Notes under the pieces: generated by a model
Seen by the model: the letters and a program-made list of their open reading frames with translations, nothing else
Database searches by the model: none
What the model was told of the DNA's origin: nothing
Assembly: GCA_937886325.1 (NCBI GenBank)
Contig: CALABV010000231.1
Coordinates: 1-61,709, forward strand
Length of the DNA: 61,709 nucleotides
Reading direction: 5' to 3'
Source: an uncultured Geobacter sp.
GTDB lineage: Bacteria; Desulfobacterota; Desulfuromonadia; Geobacterales; Geobacteraceae
Translations under genes and position numbers: made by a program
In this document: positions 16,080-24,066 of the stretch, piece by piece
Layout of the letters: each line of letters begins with the position of its first letter
How positions within the stretch are numbered: position 1 is the stretch's first letter

Positions 16080-16109
16080 TATATATATGAATTATTGAAT
16101 ATATGTCAA
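16080..16109 (-). promoter_or_regulatory. promoter of the CoADR-rhodanese-TusA-DsrE operon
   Basis: Minus strand TTGACA (16109-16104), an 18-bp AT-rich spacer with ATATTCAATAATTCAT, and TATATA as the -10. The ATG is about 75 bp downstream. The layout resembles the promoter of the second CoA-disulfide reductase (30859). Confidence 0.6.
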
Positions 16110-16125
16110 GCATTTTTATAATGCG

Positions 16126-16258
16126 ATTAGCGTCAATATTCCGGTTCTTCATCTTCACCCTTCGACAAGCTCAGGGTGAACCGCCTTAACATGCTGAATT
16201 ACCGTTCGTGCTGAGCCTGTCGAAGCGCGTCAAGATTGTTAGCGGAATTGACGCTAAT
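16126..16258. repeat. nested palindromic intergenic repeat
   Basis: Outer arms ATTAGCGTCAAT (16126-16137) and ATTGACGCTAAT (16247-16258) are exact complements. Inside lies a second dyad with TTCGACAAGCTCAGGGTGAA and TTCGTGCTGAGCCTGTCGAA. The inner type is a dispersed element known from many bacterial genomes. The remaining sequence up to 16394 shows nothing further. Confidence 0.8.
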
Positions 16259-16394
16259 AAGCTTTTTATACTGGTGGGTTGCCGGGAACTCGCGTTTTTT
16301 GTTCCCGGATTCGGCAGGTGAAGTCATCCTTCGTTCTGTCAGGACGACTCCACCTTCCGCTTTCAGGTTTATTGGGAAGTAAAGACGGTGAGGT

Positions 16395-17069
16395 TTATCG
16401 AGTAATCCGTGACGGTTTCGAAGCGAGAGAAGCCGGACGTGAAACATCCGGCCTCTCCGGTTTCCTGATTATCAGATACACCATTGCGGGAGACATCCTG
16501 TTCGCATGGGCGATGTGCGCAACGGTTGCCTTTTCATCGAATACGGCAAGTCCCGCCTGCCGCAGTTCCCGGAGCGCGGCGCCGCTCTCGATGGAGATCT
16601 TGGCGCAGAATTCCTCGAGAGAAAGCAGTTCGGCGCCGCTGAAGGGCGGACCGTCCGCCGGCGTCCCGACCCAGCTTCCCTTCACCCAGGCATTGAAATA
16701 CAGAATATAGTTGAACGGCGGCGCCTTCGTAATCGCGCCAACGCTGAATACCGCTGTAACCAGTACCGCTATAAGCAGTTCACGCCAACCGGCCGTCATG
16801 CAGCCCGGAATACCCCTCAGATACTGAACCAGTAACCTCCGGTTGCAGCAGATGTGACAGATGCCGGCAATGAGGAAGAGCGCGCTGGTGAGTATGTGAA
16901 TGTTTCCCCACTGGGTCTTGGAGAGTTCCAGAAAGGTCCAGTCGGTCCAGTAGGCGACATTTCGTTGGGGTGCGATGAATACGGCAATGCCGGAAAGTGA
17001 CATCGCCACGAAACTTGAAGCCGTAATCAGCGACACCAGGACACGCTTTCGAAACGGGCGGGCTGCCAT
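16395..17069 (-). CDS. DUF4405-like membrane protein
   Basis: 224 residues with four membrane helices in the first 130 (LITASSFVAMSLSGIAVFIA, IHILTSALFLIAGICHICCN, LLIAVLVTAVFSVGAI). Histidines in helices 2 and 3 (NIHIL, CHICCNRR) resemble the DUF4405 or cytochrome-b561-like pattern and could bind heme. The C-terminal part is soluble (LSLEEFCAKISIESGAALRE) and helical, and resembles a small DNA-binding or effector-like fold, but I cannot assign it. The ATG at 17069 follows the DUF2202 stop by one base, so the two are co-translated under the sigma-54 promoter at 17864. Confidence 0.75.
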   Translation of the reverse strand: MAARPFRKRVLVSLITASSFVAMSLSGIAVFIAPQRNVAYWTDWTFLELSKTQWGNIHILTSALFLIAGICHICCNRRLLVQYLRGIPGCMTAGWRELLIAVLVTAVFSVGAITKAPPFNYILYFNAWVKGSWVGTPADGPPFSGAELLSLEEFCAKISIESGAALRELRQAGLAVFDEKATVAHIAHANRMSPAMVYLIIRKPERPDVSRPASLASKPSRITR

Positions 17070-17070
17070 T

Positions 17071-17811
17071 TCATGAATTCCTTTGATTCCGTCGCTCAAT
17101 CGGCGTATCGATGATTGCGTTGTACTCGTCACTGCTCAGATATTTCGGTTGGTAGGTTACGCCCTGCCTCACCAGAGTCTTCACAAACGAGCGCAGATGA
17201 TTGCGTGATCCCTTGAGCAGATTTTCGTACACCATCCGGATATCCTGATTATCGATGAGCAGCAGCGCATTCTGGATATCGATAATATCGAGTTCCTCTA
17301 TCTCCGCGCCCACCTGCAGGGCAGCGACAAGCGAACCGGAACCGGTCGCCGCAAGTTGGGTATACAGTGCCTGCAACGTGGTGTTTATGAACACCCCCGC
17401 TCCGAGATTCAGGGCGGGATCAGGCAGATCGTACCGCACCAGCAGTGTTCGCACCGCTTCGGTGTGCGAGGCTTCGCCGGCGGCAATGTTCTCGAAGATG
17501 GGCATGGTTACTCCCCACAGGCTATCCATGAGTATATAAACATCGTGAGCCAGCTTTTCCTCCTCCCGCAAATACGCCAGGGAATCCTTCTCGGCAGTGC
17601 TCAGGGATTCGACGGGCAATTGCGCAATGGCTTTTTCCAGCGTAGCGCCGTCGAATGACGACACGCCGTCATCGTCGACCATGAGGAAAGGTGTTTCGTT
17701 ACCGGTTTGGGCACCCTTGCTTCCGTCACCGCTGTCACCACCGCCTCCGCAGGCAGCGAGCGACAGCGCCGTCAACGCGACTGCACACAGTAGTCTGATA
17801 TTCTTTCTCAT
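17071..17811 (-). CDS. DUF2202 ferritin-like lipoprotein
   Basis: 246 residues from the ATG at 17811 (AAAAGGAGACATCC upstream). A lipoprotein signal ends LTALSLAACGGGG (lipobox LAAC). The mature part has the DUF2202 helical bundle: LREEEKLAHDVYILMDSLWG, FENIAAGEASHTEAV, GAEIEELDIIDIQNALL, NHLRSFV. These contain the E/H residues of a ferritin-like di-metal site. Probably a periplasm-facing metal- or oxidant-handling protein. The upstream region carries a 37-bp dyad and a sigma-54-type element shared with the operon at 21086. Confidence 0.88.
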   Translation of the reverse strand: MRKNIRLLCAVALTALSLAACGGGGDSGDGSKGAQTGNETPFLMVDDDGVSSFDGATLEKAIAQLPVESLSTAEKDSLAYLREEEKLAHDVYILMDSLWGVTMPIFENIAAGEASHTEAVRTLLVRYDLPDPALNLGAGVFINTTLQALYTQLAATGSGSLVAALQVGAEIEELDIIDIQNALLLIDNQDIRMVYENLLKGSRNHLRSFVKTLVRQGVTYQPKYLSSDEYNAIIDTPIERRNQRNS

Positions 17812-17863
17812 AGCGGATGTCTCCTTTTCTCCCTGTGATTTGATGCATCTTGCCGAAGAGCCT

Positions 17864-17879
17864 CCATACAACATGCCAA
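17864..17879 (-). promoter_or_regulatory. sigma-54-like promoter of DUF2202-DUF4405 operon
   Basis: Minus strand TTGGCATGTTGTATGG: TGGCAT, 5 bp, ATGG. The -24 GG is perfect, while the -12 GC is GG. It sits about 55 bp upstream of the ATG and about 80 bp downstream of the dyad at 17943-17979. The same deviation occurs at 21023. Confidence 0.55.
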
Positions 17880-17942
17880 CTCCTTATCATTCCGTAACCA
17901 CAATGGTTTTCTGTTCTCACGGTTCCAGTGCAACGACTGTTT

Positions 17943-17979
17943 GGTGCAAAGACTGCACGTGACGCGCAGGTATTGCACC
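17943..17979. promoter_or_regulatory. 37-bp dyad, probable enhancer site for the NtrC-type regulator
   Basis: GGTGCAAA, 22 bp, TTGCACC, with an inner dyad TGCAC-N5-GCGCA. A site of the same length and layout lies at 20911-20947. Both sit 80-100 bp upstream of sigma-54-like promoters that flank the kinase/regulator genes. Confidence 0.65.
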
Positions 17980-18250
17980 TCGTGAATGGTAACAACGAGA
18001 CGCTTGAAGTACGCTCATCATTCCTGAAACCACTGCAGCCTCAATTGGGATGCGCGTCGAGACAGATCCCGACGCATGCGGCGCAATTCGTGCTTCGCCC
18101 GTAGAGCGCCTCTCGTGGGGCGGCCGTTCTTTTCTCACGGCCAAAATCGATCTTATACGCTACCCTGTATTTCATGGTATACGATAGTAAGCGGCTGACT
18201 CCCGGAACCTGCATGCGGGACAGGTTTTGCGTCGATCAAGGGATTGAACC

Positions 18251-19510
18251 ATGGCACGAAAGACTTTTCGATACGGCGGCCTGAAGTACTGGTTTCCAGC
18301 CGCCGGGATTTTTCTTTCCCTGCTCCTGGCATGGTATGGGGTTCTCCACTATCGAAAGGCGCTTCCCGTTGCCGGTGAAAACCTTCGAGGTCTTGCCCTT
18401 TCCCTTGCCGCGGCAATGGAGACTATTGCCGTCAAGGACCCTTCCCTTGCCTCGCTGAAGGATTTTCGCGCCTCGGACATTGCCTATTTCGCCATTATCG
18501 AACCTGACGGCACGATCCGAATCCATTCGAACAGCGCCCTTGCGGGGACACGTGTCACGGATCGCCGTTTTACGCCGATCTTCAGCAGGGGAGAATCCAC
18601 GGATGCGCGGATACGGTTGGGAACCGGAGAGGAGGTATACGAATCAAACACCCCCCTCCATTATTCCGGACAGGTGGCGACGCTCCGCCTCGCCCTCCAC
18701 ACCTTCCGTTCGGATGCGGTTATCCGGGGGGCGCGGGCGCATATGCTGGTGCTCTTCGCGCTCCTTGCCCTGGCCTGGATCCTGGGACTCCTCCTGTTTC
18801 GCCTGCACGTGCGGGCGGAAGGATTTCGGGAGGAGATCGCGCACCGTCGGAGACTGGCCCAGCTTGGCGAGATGGGCGCCGCCATAGCCCATGAAATCCG
18901 GAATCCACTTGCGGGAATAAAGGGCTATGCGCAGTTGCTTCAGGAGAATAGCTCCTCGGCGTCTGTTGCGAGGCCCGCGGCCCTTATCGTGGAGGAGTCG
19001 CTGCGCCTCGAACGGCTGGTAAACGACCTCCTCTGCTTCGTGCGCCCGGCCGCAACGGCCCATACCCCCGTGAATCCCGGCAATGTCATCCGCCGTTCCC
19101 TGGAGATTGCGGAACCGGAGGCGGCGCGCAGGAGGGTCGACATCATTGCTGATCTCGCGGAAGGCCTGGTGATCGCGGGTGACGCGGACGGATTGGAGCA
19201 GGTCTTCCTCAACCTGCTGAAAAACTGCCTGCAAGCCGTGGCCGAGGGTGGAATTCTTGAGGTGCGAATGGCCGAACGGCGAGGCATGGCACGGATTGAG
19301 ATCCGGGACACGGGGCACGGCATCCCCGAAGCGGAGTGGGAGAGAATTTTCGAACCGTTCCACACGACGCGTGCCCGCGGAACCGGTCTCGGCCTGGCCA
19401 TATGCAGGAAGATTGTCGAAGACCACGGGGGAGTCATCAGGGTCGGCAACAGTTCCGCCGACGGGACAACAATTGTCGTTGAACTGCCCCTTGTTCGGCA
19501 CAAAGGATAA
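18251..19510 (+). CDS. ZraS-like sensor histidine kinase
   Basis: 419 residues. One N-terminal membrane helix (about 13-33), a periplasmic sensor of about 125 residues (IAYFAIIEPDGTIRIHSNSA is PAS/Cache-like), and a second helix at about 164-184. Then HisKA with phospho-acceptor His214 in IAHEIRNPLAGIKGYAQLL, and a catalytic domain with N-box NLLKNCLQA, G1 DTGHGIPE and G2 GTGLGLAI. This is the layout of NtrB/ZraS kinases that partner sigma-54 activators. The regulator gene follows by 46 bp. The periplasmic signal is unknown; metal or envelope stress is the guess by analogy with ZraSR. Confidence 0.92.
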   Translation: MARKTFRYGGLKYWFPAAGIFLSLLLAWYGVLHYRKALPVAGENLRGLALSLAAAMETIAVKDPSLASLKDFRASDIAYFAIIEPDGTIRIHSNSALAGTRVTDRRFTPIFSRGESTDARIRLGTGEEVYESNTPLHYSGQVATLRLALHTFRSDAVIRGARAHMLVLFALLALAWILGLLLFRLHVRAEGFREEIAHRRRLAQLGEMGAAIAHEIRNPLAGIKGYAQLLQENSSSASVARPAALIVEESLRLERLVNDLLCFVRPAATAHTPVNPGNVIRRSLEIAEPEAARRRVDIIADLAEGLVIAGDADGLEQVFLNLLKNCLQAVAEGGILEVRMAERRGMARIEIRDTGHGIPEAEWERIFEPFHTTRARGTGLGLAICRKIVEDHGGVIRVGNSSADGTTIVVELPLVRHKG

Positions 19511-19556
19511 CGACCGCCTTCGGTAAGGCGACACGGACGAGATGATGGAGCAGAGA

Positions 19557-20909
19557 ATGGAACGAATCCTTGTTGTGGAAGACGATGCCACCTTCAGAAG
19601 CCTGCTTGCCACGATCCTCGACGGAGAGGGGTACGAGGTCGAGGAGGCGGAAGACGGCGAGAAGGCCCTGGCAATGCTGCGGCAAAGCGAGTTCGACCTG
19701 GTCGTCTCGGACCTGCGGATGCCGGGCAGGAGCGGCATGGATCTTTTTCGCGAGACGAGATCCTACCCTGCGCCCCCTCCCTTCCTGCTGATTACCGCCT
19801 ACGGCACGATTGAGGAGGCGGTGTCCGCCATCAAGGAAGGGGCGGCCGACTTTCTCACCAAGCCGCTGAAAGACCCCGCTGCGTTGAGAACCCTGGTGAA
19901 GAAGGTCCTTGACGCCGGACGGCGCGAACGTGAATACCTGTCCCTGAAGGAGGCGGAAAGCCGGGGGCTGCCGCCCGAAGACCTGATTTTCGCCGGTGAG
20001 GCGATGAAAGATATCCACCGCATGGTGCGCGAGGTCGCCAAGACCGTATCTACGGTGGTCGTGTACGGTGAAAGCGGCACCGGCAAGGAATTGATAGCCC
20101 GCACGATCCATCTCCTGAGCCCGCGGCGGGAGGCGGGCTTTGTCCCGATAAACTGCGCCTCCATACCGGAAACCCTGCTGGAGAGCGAACTGTTCGGACA
20201 TGAACGGGGGGCCTTCACCGGCGCCGTTCAGTCGCGCCGGGGCAAGTTCGAACTGGCCCGTGGCGGCACCATCTTCCTGGATGAGATCGGTGAGATGCCC
20301 TTCTCCCTTCAGGCGAAGCTGCTCAGGGTATTGCAGGAGCGCTCCTTCGAACGGGTCGGCGGCTCCCGCGAGATCAGGGCCGACGTCAGGGTCATCGCCG
20401 CCACCAACAGGACACTGGAAACGGAAGTGAAAGAGGGGAGGTTCCGGGAGGACCTCTTTTACCGGCTCCACGTTTTCCCGCTCCGCCTTCCTCCCTTGCG
20501 GGAGCGCCGGGACGCCATACCGGAACTGGCGGCCTTTTTTACGGGACGGTTTGCCGGGCGCGCCGGAAAACGAAATCTTGTCCTTTCCCCCGAAACCATG
20601 GATGCGCTGGCGCAGTACCCGTGGCCCGGCAATATCCGGGAACTGCAGAACGTCCTCGAAAGGGCGGTCATTCTCTGTCGAGACAGGATAGAACTGCGCG
20701 ACCTGCCGGAATCACTGTCCCGGCCCGTCCACGAGGTAAGCGAGAACGGCGGCACGCTGCGGGATCGGGAAAAAGAGGCAATCATCGCGGCCCTGAAAAA
20801 CAACCGGGGAAACCGACGGCGTGCCGCTGAGGAACTGGGCCTTTCACGCAGGACTCTCCAGTACCGGCTCAAGGAGTACGGATTGATTGAGGAGGACCGG
20901 CATTCGTAG
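19557..20909 (+). CDS. NtrC-family sigma-54-dependent response regulator
   Basis: 450 residues from the ATG at 19557, which has GGAG upstream (an in-frame ATG at 19542 is possible). Receiver domain at 1-115 with acidic pair D9/D10 and phospho-acceptor D52 (VVSDLRMPG). AAA+ domain at about 140-370 with Walker A GESGTGKE, the sigma-54 contact loop GAFTGA and Walker B FLDEIGEMP. C-terminal Fis-type HTH (NRRRAAEELGLSRRTLQYRLK). Phosphorylated hexamers would activate sigma-54 RNA polymerase from distant sites. The two 37-bp dyads on either side of this gene pair are the natural candidates for its binding sites. Confidence 0.95.
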   Translation: MERILVVEDDATFRSLLATILDGEGYEVEEAEDGEKALAMLRQSEFDLVVSDLRMPGRSGMDLFRETRSYPAPPPFLLITAYGTIEEAVSAIKEGAADFLTKPLKDPAALRTLVKKVLDAGRREREYLSLKEAESRGLPPEDLIFAGEAMKDIHRMVREVAKTVSTVVVYGESGTGKELIARTIHLLSPRREAGFVPINCASIPETLLESELFGHERGAFTGAVQSRRGKFELARGGTIFLDEIGEMPFSLQAKLLRVLQERSFERVGGSREIRADVRVIAATNRTLETEVKEGRFREDLFYRLHVFPLRLPPLRERRDAIPELAAFFTGRFAGRAGKRNLVLSPETMDALAQYPWPGNIRELQNVLERAVILCRDRIELRDLPESLSRPVHEVSENGGTLRDREKEAIIAALKNNRGNRRRAAEELGLSRRTLQYRLKEYGLIEEDRHS

Positions 20910-20910
20910 C

Positions 20911-20947
20911 GGTGCAAAAGATGCGCGGCCAGCGCCGAATCTGCACC
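20911..20947. promoter_or_regulatory. 37-bp dyad, second probable enhancer site
   Basis: GGTGCAAA, 22 bp, CTGCACC, with an inner TGCGC-N5-GCGCC. It has the same span and half-sites as 17943-17979. A further half-site CGTGCAAA follows at about 20970. It lies about 80-110 bp upstream of the sigma-54-like element at 21023. Confidence 0.65.
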
Positions 20948-21022
20948 GCATTTTCATGGAACAGCTCTCGTGCAAAAACTCATTATTCATTGATATCAAA
21001 TAGATATGAGTTCTTTTTCGAC

Positions 21023-21038
21023 TTGGCATGGTGATTGG
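21023..21038 (+). promoter_or_regulatory. sigma-54-like promoter of the 21086 operon
   Basis: TTGGCATGGTGATTGG: TGGCAT, 5 bp, TTGG. This is close to TGGCAC-N5-TTGC except for the final base. About 47 bp upstream of the ATG at 21086. Confidence 0.65.
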
Positions 21039-21085
21039 TATATCCCTTCACAGAAGGTAACCATTTCAGCTGAGGAGGAATCACC

Positions 21086-21403
21086 ATGAAAAGCAGAAAA
21101 GTTGCGCTGGCCGGAGTAGTTGCCGTGTGTGCCCTGGCAATGGCGGGCCAGGCGTTCGCCGCTGGAGGTCAACGAATGCAGAGGCGCGATGGCAGCTGTC
21201 TCAAGACATCAACTTCAACATCAACGCAGACCAAGACCCAGACCCAAGTCCGGCAGCGGTTGCAGGACGGTTCGGGAAGCGGCGCCACCGCCAGTGGAGC
21301 GGGGGCGGGCCAGGGGCAGATGAGAAAGCTGGGTCCCGGAGACGGGACAGGGAATAGTACCAGACCGTTGGACGGTACGGGATACGGTTCTCCCAACAAG
21401 TAA
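21086..21403 (+). CDS. small secreted Thr/Gly-rich protein
   Basis: 105 residues. A Sec signal peptide ends near AMAGQAFA-AGG. The mature part has a Thr/Ser/Gln-rich stretch (TSTSTSTQTKTQTQ), a Gly/Ala stretch, and a C-terminus GPGDGTGNSTRPLDGTGYG. The tail recalls small exported proteins seen in Geobacter relatives, and its DGTG motif recalls DUF5320. RBS is GAGGAGGAATCACC. First gene behind the sigma-54-like promoter. It may be a periplasmic metal-binding or stress protein like ZraP by position, but there is no sequence evidence for that. Confidence 0.75.
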   Translation: MKSRKVALAGVVAVCALAMAGQAFAAGGQRMQRRDGSCLKTSTSTSTQTKTQTQVRQRLQDGSGSGATASGAGAGQGQMRKLGPGDGTGNSTRPLDGTGYGSPNK

Positions 21404-21458
21404 AAGAAGGGGGGGAAATCCTTGTCGCGACGTGTCCGGCGCGTGACAAGGATTCGAT

Positions 21459-21974
21459 ATGAAGTCAGGCCGTTTACTTTTCACTGGGATGTTTCTTTTC
21501 GTCGTTCACCTTTCTTGTGTGACGAACGCGCCCGCATTCTGGGGATTCGGCGAGGATGCGTCAGGGGAAAAAAGCGGCCTTGACTTCGATCGTGGCTATG
21601 ACCGGAATACCGAGACAACGGTGAAGGGAACGGTGACCTCCCTGGAAACCGGGTCGGGGAACGGTCCGGTCCTTATTTCGGTGCGGCAGACGGGCGGTGA
21701 CGTGGTGCACGTAGTTGCCGCGCCGCAATGGTTCTGGTCGGACAGGGGAATTGACGTTAAGCCGAATGATACCCTGGAGGCATCCGGCTCCAAGGCCCAG
21801 GGCAAGGATGGGAAGATCTACCTCATAAGCAGGGTTATCACCAATCATACCGACAAGGAAACCGTCACCCTGCGCGACGAAGCCGGGCGGCCGGAATGGC
21901 GGGGCGGGAGCAGGGGCCGGCACGGCTCCGGCGCTGTACAGCGCCGCATGGGAGCGGGTGGAAGGAGAAGGTGA
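21459..21974 (+). CDS. secreted OB-fold-like protein
   Basis: 171 residues. N-terminal signal (LLFTGMFLFVVHLSCVTNAPAFW, with a possible lipobox at LSC). The central region TTVKGTVTSLETGSGNGPVL, VVHVVAAPQWFW and DTLEASGSKAQGKDGKIYLI has the strand pattern of small periplasmic OB-fold proteins. The C-terminus is Arg/Gly-rich (GGSRGRHGSG, GAGGRRR). Its stop TGA overlaps the next gene's ATG. Function unknown; probably envelope, same operon as 21086 and 21974. Confidence 0.7.
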   Translation: MKSGRLLFTGMFLFVVHLSCVTNAPAFWGFGEDASGEKSGLDFDRGYDRNTETTVKGTVTSLETGSGNGPVLISVRQTGGDVVHVVAAPQWFWSDRGIDVKPNDTLEASGSKAQGKDGKIYLISRVITNHTDKETVTLRDEAGRPEWRGGSRGRHGSGAVQRRMGAGGRRR

Positions 21975-22825
21975 TGAAAAGAATGACTCGATTCATTTCT
22001 CTGTGCTTCATCGGCATTGCATGCGTCTGGTTGCCGTCTCTTGCCGTTGCCGGCTCCGGGGACACGGTGCTGTCCGTCGAGCTGGGAGTCGAATTCGCTA
22101 CCGGCGACTACGGCGCCGGCGTTACCACCGACTCAGTCACCGTTCCCCTGACTATTGACTGGCACCCCCTGCAGCGCCTGGAGTTCAAAGTGGAGGTACC
22201 CTTCATCTACCAAAGCAACGGCGCCACGACGTCCGCTGCCGGTGTCCGTTTCCGAAGAGGCAAGGCAGCCGGCGGCCACGGGACGGCTGGAAACGGCAGC
22301 GGCGGCCCGCCCCCTGCGAGCGACTATGACACAAGCCGCTCCGTGAGCGGTCCGGGCAATGTATCACTCAAGGCGGGGTACATTGTACTGGAAGAAGACA
22401 AGAACCTGCCGCGGATCATGCCGAAGGTGTACGTTGAATTTCCAACCGCGGACAAGGACAAGGGGCTGGGAACGGGCGAGCTCGTAACCGGCCTGGGCCT
22501 TGAGATGGACAAATGGTTCGGCGGCTGGCATGCCTACCTGGATGGAACGTACAATTTCCAGGGAAGATCCGATGAATACGAACTGAAGGATTTCCTTTCC
22601 TATGAAGGCGGCATCGGCTACCAGGTAACAGACCGCCTTCTCACGACCCTTCTGATGCAGGGAGCGACGGATTTGACGGACCTCTCCTCAGGTCTCCTGG
22701 AAACGAGACTGAAACTCGCGTACCGCCTGACCGGGCGGGCCGGTATCCAGGGCTTTCTCGCCGCCGGCCTCACCTCCGGGAGCCCGGACTTCGGGGCGGG
22801 CGTCTCCATGTCCTATGACTTCTGA
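21974..22825 (+). CDS. outer-membrane beta-barrel protein
   Basis: 283 residues. A signal peptide ends PSLAVAGSG. Then come alternating-residue strands (VLSVELGVEFATGDYG, RLEFKVEVPFIYQSN, NVSLKAGYIVLEED) and a C-terminal Phe (SMSYDF), as in outer-membrane barrels. A Gly-rich insertion lies near 100-125. It resembles the MetA/phenol-pathway transporter-like group of barrels in general pattern only. The ATG at 21974 overlaps the previous stop and has GGAGAAGG upstream. Likely regulated by the sigma-54 element at 21023. Confidence 0.75.
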   Translation: MKRMTRFISLCFIGIACVWLPSLAVAGSGDTVLSVELGVEFATGDYGAGVTTDSVTVPLTIDWHPLQRLEFKVEVPFIYQSNGATTSAAGVRFRRGKAAGGHGTAGNGSGGPPPASDYDTSRSVSGPGNVSLKAGYIVLEEDKNLPRIMPKVYVEFPTADKDKGLGTGELVTGLGLEMDKWFGGWHAYLDGTYNFQGRSDEYELKDFLSYEGGIGYQVTDRLLTTLLMQGATDLTDLSSGLLETRLKLAYRLTGRAGIQGFLAAGLTSGSPDFGAGVSMSYDF

Positions 22826-22868
22826 TTGAACCTTCCAACGAACATCGAGGAAAATAACCCCTGATTTC

Positions 22869-22897
22869 TTGACAAAGCCTTCCTGATTTTTTAATCA
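22869..22897 (+). promoter_or_regulatory. sigma-70-like promoter
   Basis: TTGACA (22869-22874), 17 bp, TAATCA (22892-22897), about 64 bp upstream of the GTG at 22961. Confidence 0.5.
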
Positions 22898-22960
22898 TGG
22901 ATGTGCCGAGAGCGATAGTGCTCAACGGCTATTATCAGACAGACGGAGAAGGTCCCGAAA

Positions 22961-23944
22961 GTGCGTTTCAAGAGCTTATTCCCTGCTATTTTCCTGGTTG
23001 CGGCGATGTTCGCGGTCGCGGAGCATACCGGTCAGAAAGAGATCATCTTCCCGGAGATTGCCGCCCTTGCCCTCGGCGCATGGATAATGGAAAAATCTCC
23101 GTGGGAAGGCACGCCTCTCCATTTCTGGATTTCTCCCACGCTGGCGGCCCTGACCGGAGTCCTCATCGTGCGTTTTTTCGCGTATGCCCCCTTCTTCATG
23201 ATACCGGCGGCTTTCTGCCTCGTGGCCCTGCAATTGAAATGGGCGCGCTCCGGCGTGCTGCCCTCCCTCTCCGCGGCGATCCTGCCCATCGTCACCCATT
23301 CCGACAGCTGGCACTACCCCCTGTCCGTCTGCATTCTGACTGGCATGATTGCCGTCGGGCGCGTGCTGAACCCGAACGATTCCGGTACGATGTCCGCACC
23401 CGCAAACATCATTGTTTCCGGGGATACGACACCGTCCGCTTTCGACCGTCGGGAGTCTGTCCATTGGATAAGACTTCTAGCGGGCATCTCCCTCGTCACC
23501 GCGGTAGCCGTGGGTTTCGACCACCTCTTCATGGCAGCCCCGCCCCTTATCGTCGCATTCGTGGAGGTGTCGAAACCGGGCGGAACCGTGCGCAAAAAAG
23601 CCGGGAGAGCCCTGCTCCTGCTCGTGCTCGCGGCCTTTTCGGGCGTGTTCTGGCTTCACCTGATTCATTATTCCCTGCATCTGCCGATCTGGGTTTCAGC
23701 CTGCATGTCAACGGCAACCGTCTTCCTGTTGTATCACGCCCTGCGCATGCCGTTCCCGCCCGCGGTGGCCATCGCCCTGCTGCCGACAATTCTGCCGGAA
23801 CTCGATATTCGCGCCTATCCCTGGCAGGTGCTTGCGGGGAGCGCGGCGTTCTTCACGCTGAGCAGGGCATGCTTCGGGAACAGCGGATTCCCCTCGGCAA
23901 GGACAAAAGAGACACCCGTCGCGGGAGGGGTGTCCGCGGACTGA
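22961..23944 (+). CDS. HPP-like integral membrane protein
   Basis: 327 residues, about nine hydrophobic segments. Two half-motifs, APPLIVAFVEVSKPGGTVRK and RMPFPPAVAIALLPTILPEL, have the PP-containing layout of HPP-family membrane proteins. The match is by pattern and not secure. The start is GTG at 22961 with GGAGAAGG about 10 bp upstream. Substrate unknown. It has its own promoter and sits between the barrel operon and a NifX gene. Confidence 0.6.
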   Translation: MRFKSLFPAIFLVAAMFAVAEHTGQKEIIFPEIAALALGAWIMEKSPWEGTPLHFWISPTLAALTGVLIVRFFAYAPFFMIPAAFCLVALQLKWARSGVLPSLSAAILPIVTHSDSWHYPLSVCILTGMIAVGRVLNPNDSGTMSAPANIIVSGDTTPSAFDRRESVHWIRLLAGISLVTAVAVGFDHLFMAAPPLIVAFVEVSKPGGTVRKKAGRALLLLVLAAFSGVFWLHLIHYSLHLPIWVSACMSTATVFLLYHALRMPFPPAVAIALLPTILPELDIRAYPWQVLAGSAAFFTLSRACFGNSGFPSARTKETPVAGGVSAD

Positions 23945-24001
23945 GGCACATTCCAAACGCGACACATGCATACAGCCCTGCCTGCAAGACATATTTCCCC
24001 C

Positions 24002-24046
24002 TTGACAGACAAGCTCTCCTCAACGTATTGTGCATATGCACAATAC
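24002..24046 (+). promoter_or_regulatory. promoter with perfect 22-bp palindromic operator before a NifX gene
   Basis: TTGACA (24002-24007), 18 bp, TATTGT as -10. The -10 lies inside a perfect 22-bp palindrome at 24025-24046 whose half is GTATTGTGCAT. The operator overlaps the -10 and start region, so repression is expected. The DUF134 regulator encoded 480 bp downstream is the best candidate binder. Confidence 0.75.
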
Positions 24047-24066
24047 CAACAAGGAGGCTACAATCC

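Noticed and set aside
14364..16121. 585-codon plus-strand frame
   Set aside because: Antisense shadow of the 822-residue sulfur-relay gene, caused by high GC at third positions. No motif.
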